This document shows, piece by piece, positions 26,558-34,527 of a DNA stretch of 64,000 bases. Each line of letters starts with the position of its first letter. The first letter of the stretch is position 1. The position numbers were made by a program, and so were the translations under genes. Source of the stretch: a beta proteobacterium MWH-UniP1 (GTDB lineage: Bacteria; Pseudomonadota; Gammaproteobacteria; Burkholderiales; Burkholderiaceae_A); contig CP143625.1 in NCBI GenBank assembly GCA_036362785.1, positions 621,401-685,400 on the forward strand. Reading direction: 5' to 3'. Below the pieces are notes generated by a model that was not told the DNA's origin, ran no database searches, and was given only the letters and a program-made list of their open reading frames with translations.

Positions 26558-28316
26558 GGCGTGATTTGGTCATCATGTTAACGATCTCAAGTAAAACAGC
26601 TTCACTAATTCCCCCGCCGAGATCCAGGGCTAATCGGTGCCGATAAAAACAGCCCAGATCTAGCCCAACGCCCAGCGCAGACACTTCAATGGATTTGCCG
26701 AATTCTATTTCTCTTATGACCTGCTTGAGGTGTTCATCCAGATAATGGTCATCATTTTCCTGGTGTGTTGCACTGTCCATCGGGCAGCCATCCGAGACCA
26801 CGATCAGTAAGCGGCGATTGGCCGGGGTTTGGTTTAGCCGTTGTGCCGCCCAAGCCAATGCTTCGCCATCAATGCCTTCACGGAACAAGTCAAGACGACG
26901 CATGCCAGCAAGTCCCATACGTGCACGACGCCAGTCACGATTGGCGGGCTTGAAAACAATGTGGAGCTGTTCATTTAATCGGCCAGGCAGCTCTGGCTTT
27001 CCGGCCCGCATCCAGTCGCGTTTGGCTCGGCCACCATTCCAGCTCTGGGTTGAAAAGCCCAGCACTTCATTGCTGACACCAGCCATATCCAGAGCGCGGC
27101 AGAGCACATCCATCATTAGCGATAGCTGCTGTGCATGGGCCTTCATTGATCCAGAGCAGTCCAGTAAAAAGGTCACAGCCGCATTGCTTATCGGATGGAC
27201 GAATTCCTGTTGAAAAACATCACGGGCCTGTGGGTCGGCAATGAGTCTGGCCAGTCTTCTGCCATCGATATAGCCCTCTTCCTGTTCAAACTCCCAGCCG
27301 TCACGCTCTGGCCGTGAGAGTCGATTCAAAAATATTCGGGCAAGCCTGGGCACATTGACACCAAGTTCGATGAGTTCCTGATCCATCTGGGCGCGGAACT
27401 CTCGCAGCTGAGCCGTGCGCACGAGATCGGTGGCATCGGATTCTTGGTCATAAGCTTTGGTGAAAACCCGATAGCGCTGATGCGATGCCTGCCAGGCTTT
27501 GCTCTGGCCACTGGCAGCAATCGGTGCTTCTGGCGTTTGCGATGACTCAAAATGCAGCCGCAGTGAAAACCCATTGCGCTGCGGCCGATTGCGTGTGGTA
27601 CTGCCCGCTTGGCTTTCGGCGGTCTCAATGGCCGTGGCCACCCATTGGGCCAGCGCAATCGCGTGTGGAATAAAGGCGGACTGATCGGCCAAATGGTCTT
27701 TCATGCCGCGAAGCATGGGGCCAATTTCGGGCACGATATTCACACGGGTGCCTTCCATCAAATCCGACATCTGGTCGGGCGGCTCTTCACCAGTCAGCCG
27801 TGACCACGAGGCCACGGCAATCGTGAAGAGCAAAATCCCCAGACTCGTTTCCGTTAAGCCAGAGTTTTGAAACTCATCGGCCCAGAGCAAAAACCGTTTA
27901 CGCAGATTGTGTTTCAGTCCTGGCAGGTCATCGGGGGCAAGGGCCTCGACTCGGATCTGCTCTAACAACTCAAAGACAAAACGTTGCGTCTCATTGCTGG
28001 GGCAGTGCTGCGCGTGAAGTGCAGCATCACTCAAGCGCAGCCTTAGCGCAGCCCCATCAAGCAGTGCCCGTTGATCCAAAAGCCGCTGGGCCACATCACT
28101 CTGATGGGCTGCATTGAGCGGCACCACCTCTGTGCCGCGATAGAGTGTCTGGCCACTCCACTGCAGGCTTGCATCATTGGCCAGTGCGCGCACCACGGCA
28201 CCACCCACCGACGCAAACCGATCGGTGTCAGACACCCATCTTCCGCATCTTCCGGTGTCTGACACCGGGGTGATCAGTCGGCTAGTGTCTGACACCATGG
28301 TGTGCGCTGGGCTCAC
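26550..28316 (-). CDS. cobT: CobT-like VWA-domain protein with repeat-derived N-terminus
   Basis: A 588-residue homologue of CobT, the VWA subunit of cobaltochelatase. The middle (RYRVFTKAYDQE, RPERDGWEFEQEEGYID) and the VWA domain from about residue 375 match CobT; the metal-adhesion site is D386, S388 and S390 in DCSGSM, with ISDG-type VVSDGCPMD later, and GFSTQSWNGGRAKRDWMRAGKPELPGRLN. In cobaltochelatase, CobS and CobT drive metal insertion by CobN, but no cobN is in the window. The first 31 residues carry three VSDT units at 8-11, 18-21 and 28-31, encoded by palindromic repeats; normal CobT seems to begin after them. The start is GTG 28316 or ATG 28298. It overlaps pta by eight bases, so it shares the sulfite operon. 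Confidence 0.82.
   Translation of the reverse strand: MSPAHTMVSDTSRLITPVSDTGRCGRWVSDTDRFASVGGAVVRALANDASLQWSGQTLYRGTEVVPLNAAHQSDVAQRLLDQRALLDGAALRLRLSDAALHAQHCPSNETQRFVFELLEQIRVEALAPDDLPGLKHNLRKRFLLWADEFQNSGLTETSLGILLFTIAVASWSRLTGEEPPDQMSDLMEGTRVNIVPEIGPMLRGMKDHLADQSAFIPHAIALAQWVATAIETAESQAGSTTRNRPQRNGFSLRLHFESSQTPEAPIAASGQSKAWQASHQRYRVFTKAYDQESDATDLVRTAQLREFRAQMDQELIELGVNVPRLARIFLNRLSRPERDGWEFEQEEGYIDGRRLARLIADPQARDVFQQEFVHPISNAAVTFLLDCSGSMKAHAQQLSLMMDVLCRALDMAGVSNEVLGFSTQSWNGGRAKRDWMRAGKPELPGRLNEQLHIVFKPANRDWRRARMGLAGMRRLDLFREGIDGEALAWAAQRLNQTPANRRLLIVVSDGCPMDSATHQENDDHYLDEHLKQVIREIEFGKSIEVSALGVGLDLGCFYRHRLALDLGGGISEAVLLEIVNMMTKSRHA
28224..28296 (+). repeat. Three palindromic repeats at the start of cobT
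   Basis: GGTGTCAGACACC at 28224-28236, GGTGTCTGACACC at 28254-28266 and AGTGTCTGACACC at 28284-28296 are spaced 30 bases start to start. All are in the same frame of cobT and each encodes VSDT on the minus strand. The 30-base spacing keeps frame and gives a ten-residue period. They lie between cobS and the conserved part of cobT. Confidence 0.85.
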
Positions 28317-28320
28317 AAAA

Positions 28321-29301
28321 TTAGGCCTGGTCTTGGCTGCTTTGTGGCAGCACGAGTTCTTGGTTAAAGCAGCGTTGGAAATATTCCGCGACCAGGGCGC
28401 GCTCTACGGGCTCGCACTTATTCAGAAATGAGAGCTGAAAGGCCAGGCCAAGATCGTGAAAAATCTCGCTGTTCTCTGCCCAGGTAATGATGGTTCGCGG
28501 TGTCATCAAAAGCGACAAATCCCCTGCGGCAAATCCCTTTCGGGTTAGACCGGCCAGGGCCACCATGGCACGAATCTGGGCCATCCCGGCGGTGTTGTTC
28601 ATCGACGGCACGCGGGCCAACACAATGGCCACTTCTTCTTCGGGTGAGAGATAGTCAAGCGATGCCACCAGGTTCCAGCGATCAAGCTGGGCATGATTGA
28701 GAAGCTGTGTGCCCTGATACGAGCCGCTTAAATTACCAAGCCCCAGCGTATTCATGGTGGCAAACAATCGAAACGATGGGTGGGGCCGGATCACACGTTT
28801 TTGATCAATCAGGGTGAAGCTGCCCTCGCGCTCTAAAATCCGTTGAATCACAAACATCACATCGGGCCGGCCAGCATCGTATTCATCAAAGATCATGGCC
28901 ATGGGCCGCTGAAGTGCCCAGGGCAAGATGCCTTCTTGAAACTCGGTCACCTGATTGCCATCGCGCAGCACGATCACATCCTTGCCCACCAGATCCAGGC
29001 GGCTGATGTGGCCATCCAGATTCACGCGAACACAGGGCCAATTCAATCGCGCAGCAACCTGCTCAATGTGGGTGGATTTTCCCGTGCCATGCATGCCTTG
29101 CAGCACCACTCGCCGATTAAAGGCAAAGCCCGCAAGAATGGTGAGTGTGACTTGTGGATTAAAGCGATAAGCCAAGTCGATTTCCGGCACATGGTCATCT
29201 TGCTCGGCAAAGGCCGGCACCATCATGTCGCTATCAATGCCAAAGACCTCTCTCACCGAGAGTCGTTGGGTGGGCTGGAGTTGCTCAAGATCAGTCGTCA
29301 T
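28321..29301 (-). CDS. cobS: CobS-like AAA+ ATPase
   Basis: ATG 29301 gives 326 residues, close to CobS of cobaltochelatase. Near-identical landmarks are VREVFGIDSDMMVPAF, Walker A GMHGTGKST (69-77), the loop VNLDGHISRLDLVGKD, Walker B MIFDEYDAGRPDVMFVIQRILER and FATMNTLGLGNLSGSYQGTQ. It is a MoxR-type AAA+ motor that works with a VWA protein; cobT follows by four bases. Its start overlaps the IclR stop by 11 bases. With no cobN nearby and six sulfonate or redox genes in the same transcript, it may serve as a chaperone for another enzyme. Confidence 0.9.
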   Translation of the reverse strand: MTTDLEQLQPTQRLSVREVFGIDSDMMVPAFAEQDDHVPEIDLAYRFNPQVTLTILAGFAFNRRVVLQGMHGTGKSTHIEQVAARLNWPCVRVNLDGHISRLDLVGKDVIVLRDGNQVTEFQEGILPWALQRPMAMIFDEYDAGRPDVMFVIQRILEREGSFTLIDQKRVIRPHPSFRLFATMNTLGLGNLSGSYQGTQLLNHAQLDRWNLVASLDYLSPEEEVAIVLARVPSMNNTAGMAQIRAMVALAGLTRKGFAAGDLSLLMTPRTIITWAENSEIFHDLGLAFQLSFLNKCEPVERALVAEYFQRCFNQELVLPQSSQDQA

Positions 29302-30106
29302 GGGTTTGCTCGGCAGTGAAGTCGTCGTTAATGCGCGCAATGGCCTGGGCCGCACGCTGCAAGGCGGGAAGACAAGACAGTGCGCGTTCCATCGAAAACC
29401 GCATGACCGGGGCCTGCAGGGCCAGGCCCATGTTGGAACTGCCAGTGGGCGAGGGCACCAACACGCCCAAGCAGAGCAGGCCCGGCAGAAACTCTTCGTT
29501 ATCGAAAGCGTAGCCCTGCTGCTTCACCTGCAGGATTTCTTTTTCGAGTGACTCTAAGGTGGTGTAGGTGTTGGCGGTGAATTTTTCCAGCGTGCCTGCA
29601 TCCAGCAGTCGACGGCGCTGGGCTGGCGCCATCTGGCTTAAAAACAATTTGCCCGTGGCCGAGCAGTGGGCCGGTACACGGGAGCCAGGGTGAAGATAAA
29701 AACGCAGCGGTGCTGCGGTCTCGACTCGGTCGAGATAGAGCACTTCGCCGCCAGAAAATGCGGTGAGGTTGCAGCTCTCGCCAATCTCATCAACGAGTTG
29801 ACGCAATATCGCGTGGCGTGCCCCATGGGTGGTGGTGTTCAACAGCAGCCGCTCGGCAAGCCGAATGAGTCGCTGCCCCGTGCTGTAGTGCCGGCCATTG
29901 CCGTCTCGCTGCAAGATGCCAGCGCTTTCTAACTGCGACAGCATGCGGTGCAGGGTGGGCTTAGGCAGGCCAGTCTCTTCCACCATGGCCTGAAGGGTGA
30001 AAGGCGCGTCTTTGCCGGCGATAACTTCCAGCAGGGCAAAGAGCCGCAGGTTGGGCGTGTCGCCGTCAATCCGGCTGCCGCCTAGGGGGTCGGTTAAGGT
30101 GTTCAT
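29291..30106 (-). CDS. IclR-family transcriptional regulator (first)
   Basis: ATG 30106 (MNTLTDPLGGSR) gives 271 residues; a longer frame runs into the xsc leader. It has the IclR winged helix (about 18-80; LPKPTLHRMLSQLESAGIL) and effector domain (LTAFSGGEVLYLDRVE, HCSATGKLFL). It is divergent from xsc and heads the cobS-cobT-pta-soeABC-gst operon, so it is well placed to control the shared lower pathway, with sulfoacetaldehyde or a related compound as the possible effector (inference). Confidence 0.9.
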   Translation of the reverse strand: MNTLTDPLGGSRIDGDTPNLRLFALLEVIAGKDAPFTLQAMVEETGLPKPTLHRMLSQLESAGILQRDGNGRHYSTGQRLIRLAERLLLNTTTHGARHAILRQLVDEIGESCNLTAFSGGEVLYLDRVETAAPLRFYLHPGSRVPAHCSATGKLFLSQMAPAQRRRLLDAGTLEKFTANTYTTLESLEKEILQVKQQGYAFDNEEFLPGLLCLGVLVPSPTGSSNMGLALQAPVMRFSMERALSCLPALQRAAQAIARINDDFTAEQTHDD

Positions 30107-30249
30107 CGTGCCGAAATCATAAGTTATTCCATTTTTTTTAACAATAAGTTCCGAAAAAAGAGATTTTGTTTGACATCGAAGATTTTCGCCCCTAGAGTTC
30201 GGCTCACTGGCCCCGGGGGAGCGGGGCCACCCCAATACAAAAAGAGGAG
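30107..30249 (+). promoter_or_regulatory. Divergent promoter region between IclR and xsc
   Basis: TTGACA (30171-30176) and TAGAGT (30193-30198) are 16 bases apart and form a good sigma70-type promoter for xsc. Two direct copies of GT(G/T)CCGAAA lie at 30108-30116 and 30149-30157, 41 bases apart start to start, and could be regulator sites. The Shine-Dalgarno GAGGAG at 30244-30249 favours ATG 30256 as the xsc start. No CTGGAC-type TauR motif is seen here. Confidence 0.5.
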
Positions 30250-30255
30250 ATGGAA

Positions 30256-32070
30256 ATGAATGCAATGAACGAGATGCGCAAGGTGGCCCAGGGCGTCCAA
30301 AAAATGACGCCGTCGGAGGCTTTTGTGGAGACCTGTGTGGCCAACGGCGTGACCGAAATGTTCGGTATCATGGGCTCGGCTTTTATGGATGCCATGGATA
30401 TTTTTGCCCCGGCTGGTATTCGGTTGATTCCAGTCGTGCATGAGCAGGGCGCAGCCCACATGGCCGACGGCTATGCCCGCGTGTCGGGCCGCCACGGTGT
30501 GGTGATTGGTCAAAACGGCCCTGGCATTAGTAACTGCGTGACAGCAATCGCTGCCGCGTATTGGGCTCACAGCCCTGTGGTCATCATCACGCCCGAGACC
30601 GGCACCATGGGCATTGGCCTTGGCGGTTTCCAAGAGGCCAATCAGTTGCCCATGTTCCAGGAATTCACCAAGTATCAGGGCCATGTGGTCAACCCCAAGC
30701 GCATGGCTGAAATTACGGCACGCTGCTTTGATCGTGCCATTTCTGAGATGGGCCCAACCCAGCTGAACATTCCCCGTGACTACTTCTACGGCGAGATCAC
30801 TTGCGAGATTCCCAAGCCCATGCGTGTTGAGCGTGGCTCGGGTGGTGAGAACAGCCTGAAGGCTGCTGCTGAATTGTTGGCGACCGCTAAATTCCCGGTA
30901 ATTCTTGCTGGCGGTGGCGTGGTCATGGGTGATGCGGTGGAAGAATGCAAGGCACTGGCTGAGCGTTTGGGGTCACCAGTTGCGGTGGGTTATTTGCGTA
31001 ACGACGCATTCCCGGCAAGCCATCCGCTGTGGGCCGGTCCCCTGGGTTATCAGGGCTCTAAGGCTGCAATGAAATTAATTTCACAGGCAGATGTGGTGAT
31101 CGCTCTTGGGTCGCGCATGGGGCCATTTGGCACGCTGCCACAGCACGGCATGGATTACTGGCCCAAAGAAGCCAAGATCATTCAGGTGGAAGCCGATCAC
31201 ACCAACCTGGGTTTGGTGAAAAAGATTGCCGTTGGTATTCACGGTGATGCCAAGGCCGTGGCCAAGGCATTACTTGCCCATATCAGCAAGGCCACTTTGG
31301 CATGTGACGCCACCAAGGCCGAGCGTGCTGCGAAGATCAAGGCTGAAAAAGATGCATGGGAAAAAGAACTCACCGAGTGGACTCATGAGCGCGATGCCTA
31401 TAGCTTGGACATGATTGAAGAGGCTAAAAAAGAGCGTACCTTTAACGGCGGCCACTATCTGCATCCACGCCAGGTGCTACGCGAGTTGGAAAAGGCCATG
31501 CCCCCACGTGTCATGGTGTCCACCGATATCGGCAACATCAATTCGGTGGCCAACAGTTACCTGCGGTTTGAAGAGCCACGCAGCTTCTTTGCCCCCATGA
31601 GCTTTGGTAACTGCGGCTATGCCCTGCCCACGATGATTGGCGCGAAGGTCGCTGCACCGGATCGCCCTGCAGTGGCTTACGCGGGTGATGGTGCCTGGGC
31701 CATGAGCATGGTGGAGATCATGACGGCCGTGCGTCACGACATTCCGGTCACGGCCGTGGTCTTCCACAATCGCCAGTGGGGTGCTGAGAAGAAAAACCAG
31801 GTCGACTTCTACAACCGTCGATTCGTGGCGGGTGAGCTCGAGAGCCCCAGCTTTGCGGACATTGCGAAGTCGATGGGTGCAGAAGGCATTGTGGTCGACG
31901 AGCTTGAAAATGTTGGCCCAGCGCTCAAAAAAGCGATCGATATGCAGATGAATCAGCGCAAGACCTGCGTGATTGAAATCATGTGTACCCGTGAGCTGGG
32001 GGATCCCTTCCGCCGTGATGCGCTGAGCAAACCCGTGCGCTTTTTGGAGAAGTACAAAGATTACGTTTGA
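30256..32070 (+). CDS. xsc: Sulfoacetaldehyde acetyltransferase
   Basis: Xsc is a thiamine diphosphate enzyme that cleaves sulfoacetaldehyde with phosphate to acetyl phosphate and sulfite, the step that breaks the C-S bond. The 604-residue protein has MTPSEAFVETCVANGVTEMFGIMGSAFMDA at the front, PVVHEQGAAHMADGYARVSGR, NIPRDYFYGEI, the diphosphate-binding AYAGDGAWAMSMVE motif and CTRELGDPFRRDALSKPVRFL at the end, which distinguish it from acetolactate synthase. ATG 30256 is chosen because the Shine-Dalgarno is six bases upstream; ATG 30250 overlaps it. Its stop overlaps the convergent IclR gene by ten bases. Sulfoacetaldehyde is the meeting point of both upper pathways. Confidence 0.95.
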   Translation: MNAMNEMRKVAQGVQKMTPSEAFVETCVANGVTEMFGIMGSAFMDAMDIFAPAGIRLIPVVHEQGAAHMADGYARVSGRHGVVIGQNGPGISNCVTAIAAAYWAHSPVVIITPETGTMGIGLGGFQEANQLPMFQEFTKYQGHVVNPKRMAEITARCFDRAISEMGPTQLNIPRDYFYGEITCEIPKPMRVERGSGGENSLKAAAELLATAKFPVILAGGGVVMGDAVEECKALAERLGSPVAVGYLRNDAFPASHPLWAGPLGYQGSKAAMKLISQADVVIALGSRMGPFGTLPQHGMDYWPKEAKIIQVEADHTNLGLVKKIAVGIHGDAKAVAKALLAHISKATLACDATKAERAAKIKAEKDAWEKELTEWTHERDAYSLDMIEEAKKERTFNGGHYLHPRQVLRELEKAMPPRVMVSTDIGNINSVANSYLRFEEPRSFFAPMSFGNCGYALPTMIGAKVAAPDRPAVAYAGDGAWAMSMVEIMTAVRHDIPVTAVVFHNRQWGAEKKNQVDFYNRRFVAGELESPSFADIAKSMGAEGIVVDELENVGPALKKAIDMQMNQRKTCVIEIMCTRELGDPFRRDALSKPVRFLEKYKDYV

Positions 32071-32846
32071 TCTGCAAATTCGGAGTCGCTGCAGAAGGAT
32101 TTTCCAATCGCTTCTGCAGCACTTCGCATCTTGGGCACAAAGCCTAACAAATCCTCTAGACTTTTTCTTCCAACCGGGGCCTGCACAGAGATCGCTGCGC
32201 AGGCTTTTTCTTTTGTCAGCATCACCGGCACGGCAACGGCAATCAGTCCCTGCAGGTGTTCTTCCTGATTGATCCCAATTTTTTCACGACGGGTTTTGAC
32301 AAGGTCTTGTTCTAAGGCATGACGCTCGGTGTGTGTTTTGCCGGTGATGGGCCGCATGGGCATGAGATTGAGCAGCCGCTCTCGTTGTGGCTTGGGCAAT
32401 AGACTGAGCAAGAGTTTGCCGCTGGCCGTGGCATGTAGTGGCACATGGCTTCCCGGTGTCAGGATGGCCCGCAGTGGCCAGGCAGCCTCGACCCGATCGA
32501 GATAAACAATGTCAGAGCCTGCCAAGGCAGTGATGTTGCAGGTTTCCCCCAGATCATCAACCAAGGACTGCAGGATGGCGTGCCGTTCACGCTGGCTTGG
32601 CGAGTGCATCAGGGCTGAGACCGCAAAGTCTTCAATTCGGCGCCCGAGCTGATAGCGCCGATCCCCTGGGTACTTCACCACCAGTCCTGCCAAGAGCAGC
32701 TGCTCCAGGATTCGGTGCACGGTCTGTTTGGGCAGGGCCGTGTCCCGCATGAGCTCGGACATGGTTTTGCCATCGGATTGTTGGGCGATGCACTCCAGCA
32801 TGCGAAAGGCGCGCAGGGCCGAGGAGTTTGATTGATTGCTTTCCAT
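32061..32846 (-). CDS. IclR-family transcriptional regulator (second)
   Basis: ATG 32846 (MESNQSNSSALRAF) gives 261 residues with an IclR helix-turn-helix (LPKQTVHRILEQLLLAGL) and effector domain (ITALAGSDIVYLDRVEAAWPLRAILTPGSHVP). It is divergent from the tripartite transporter and sau genes, 96 bases away, and is the natural candidate regulator of that operon. It resembles the first IclR protein and may be a paralogue. I cannot assign the name SauR with confidence. Confidence 0.9.
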   Translation of the reverse strand: MESNQSNSSALRAFRMLECIAQQSDGKTMSELMRDTALPKQTVHRILEQLLLAGLVVKYPGDRRYQLGRRIEDFAVSALMHSPSQRERHAILQSLVDDLGETCNITALAGSDIVYLDRVEAAWPLRAILTPGSHVPLHATASGKLLLSLLPKPQRERLLNLMPMRPITGKTHTERHALEQDLVKTRREKIGINQEEHLQGLIAVAVPVMLTKEKACAAISVQAPVGRKSLEDLLGFVPKMRSAAEAIGKSFCSDSEFADQT

Positions 32847-32942
32847 GGTCACCCAGGATACCTCATAAATACCAGATATCGGGACTTTTTTGCATCGCAA
32901 TCTGCAATAACGTACGTTTAATCACACCACAGGAGACGCCTC

Positions 32943-33905
32943 ATGAACACTTTTCAAACACGCCGCCGCTTGTTGCAGTCCACCTTGGCTCTGTCTGCGG
33001 GTGCTGCTGGCTTGGTCCATGCACCGTCGCTCTTTGCCCAGGCCAAGTACCCCAGCCGCCCTGTGGAATTCATCGTGCCCTGGGGTGCTGGGGGCGGGGC
33101 CGATCAGCTGGCCCGCAAGGTTGGAAAAATTCTTGAGGCAGATCTCAAGGCCTCTTTCCCCATCGTGAACGTGGCCGGTGCTACCGGAAACACGGGCATG
33201 ACCAAGATGCTGACTGCGGCAGCCGATGGTTATTCAATTGGTATTTTGATTGGTGACACGCTGGCCACCTTGGCCGGCGGTGGGGCCCGCTGGAAACTCA
33301 ACGAGATCGTGCCTCTGGGCATCATGATCCGTCAGCCGACCGGCATCTTTGTGAAGGCGGACAGCAAGTACAAGACTTTCCAAGATCTGCTCAATGACAC
33401 GAAGAGTAACGAAGTGAAGGTGGCCATTCTTGGTTTCGGTAGCGCCGACGAAATCATGGTCAAGCAGATGGTGGCCAAGGGCCACAAGATGCGCATGGTG
33501 CCATTTGCCAAACCCGGCGAGCGTTACTCGTCAATCCTGGGTGGCCATGCGGACGTGCTCTTGGAGCAGGCCGGTGATGTCGGCTCCTTCCTGAGTTCAA
33601 AACAGATGCGTCCATTGGCATTTTTTGCCGATGCTCCCGCCCCTGGGTTTCCTAATGTTCCGCTGGTGAAAGATTCTGGGTTCCCCATCAGCATTAGTCA
33701 GTTCCGTGCGATTGTGATGCGCGCTGGCACTGATGCGGGTCAGGTGTCGGCACTGGCGGCAGCGATTGAGCGTGCCGCAAAGTCGGCCGAATTTAAGCAG
33801 TATCTCTCTGACGAGCAGGCGTATGCCGACAGCTTTATTGCGCAGAAAGACTCGATGGCGTTTTTGCAGCGGGAACTCAAGGCGATTGAATCGAATAAAT
33901 CCTGA
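32943..33905 (+). CDS. TctC/Bug-family periplasmic binding protein
   Basis: A 320-residue extracytoplasmic solute receptor of a tripartite tricarboxylate transporter. The N-terminus has a signal peptide with a twin-arginine-like MNTFQTRRRLLQ and an Ala-rich core cut near LFAQA. The mature part begins YPSRPVEFIVPWGAGGGADQLAR, diagnostic of Bug proteins. Its partners follow directly, then sauS and sauT, so the ligand is probably sulfoacetate (inference). ATG 32943 has a good Shine-Dalgarno (AGGAGA). Confidence 0.93.
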   Translation: MNTFQTRRRLLQSTLALSAGAAGLVHAPSLFAQAKYPSRPVEFIVPWGAGGGADQLARKVGKILEADLKASFPIVNVAGATGNTGMTKMLTAAADGYSIGILIGDTLATLAGGGARWKLNEIVPLGIMIRQPTGIFVKADSKYKTFQDLLNDTKSNEVKVAILGFGSADEIMVKQMVAKGHKMRMVPFAKPGERYSSILGGHADVLLEQAGDVGSFLSSKQMRPLAFFADAPAPGFPNVPLVKDSGFPISISQFRAIVMRAGTDAGQVSALAAAIERAAKSAEFKQYLSDEQAYADSFIAQKDSMAFLQRELKAIESNKS

Positions 33906-33926
33906 ACTTGTGATTGGAATCGTCTT

Positions 33927-34523
33927 ATGACACGCATTCGCCGTGCGGCGCCGTACATGTTGTTACTGGTGGTGTCTTTTGTGTTGTTGTGGTCTTTAAG
34001 CCAGACGCCCACCGATAGCGTGCCCGAGGGCACACTTGGGCCAACCGCCTGGCCCAAGGCCATCGTGGCCCTAATGATTTTGTTGTGCGTCTACGAGACA
34101 TTGAAACGTCTGGCGCGGGCAAAAGATTTGTTTACTGGATTTATTGATCGGCAGGAGCAGGCTGCTGCGCGCGGCGAAGAGGTGGGCTCCATCAAGACGC
34201 TGCTCGCGCCCACGGTGGAAGAATCGCAAGACGACGACCCGCCAATTCAGCCGCTCAAACTGATGGGTGGTATCGCGCTGATCGCAGGCTATGCAGTGGG
34301 CATCACCACCCTTGGTTTTTTTCTCAGTAGCGCCGTGTTTCTGTCGGTCTTCGCAGCGATCGGTGGCTATCGGCACGTGATTTGGAACCCGGTGATCTGC
34401 CTGATTGGCAGCTTTGGTTTTTTCTTTGTGTTTATGCGGGTGGCTTATATCTCGCTTCCTTTGGGGGAGGGCCTTTTTAAAGAGTTTTCCCTGCTGTTAC
34501 TCAAACTGATCGGAGTGAGCTAA
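33927..34523 (+). CDS. TctB-family small membrane subunit
   Basis: A 198-residue protein with four hydrophobic segments (for example AAPYMLLLVVSFVLLWSLS and LMGGIALIAGYAVGITTLGFFLSSAVFLS), the small subunit of the tripartite transporter. A charged cytoplasmic loop lies between helices 2 and 3. It is four bases upstream of tctA. TctB sequences diverge widely, so the family is inferred from position and topology. Confidence 0.88.
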   Translation: MTRIRRAAPYMLLLVVSFVLLWSLSQTPTDSVPEGTLGPTAWPKAIVALMILLCVYETLKRLARAKDLFTGFIDRQEQAAARGEEVGSIKTLLAPTVEESQDDDPPIQPLKLMGGIALIAGYAVGITTLGFFLSSAVFLSVFAAIGGYRHVIWNPVICLIGSFGFFFVFMRVAYISLPLGEGLFKEFSLLLLKLIGVS

Positions 34524-34527
34524 AGCT

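Noticed and set aside
28321-29301. NorQ or CbbQ identity for the AAA+ protein
   Set aside because: The sequence matches CobS motifs much more closely, and the partner has CobT's specific VWA region; no nor or cbb genes are present.
30256-32070. Acetolactate synthase instead of xsc
   Set aside because: The MTPSEAFVETCVANGVTEMFGIMGSAFMDA start and the RELGDPFRRDALSKPVRFL end fit Xsc, and pta and soeABC-like genes are beside it.
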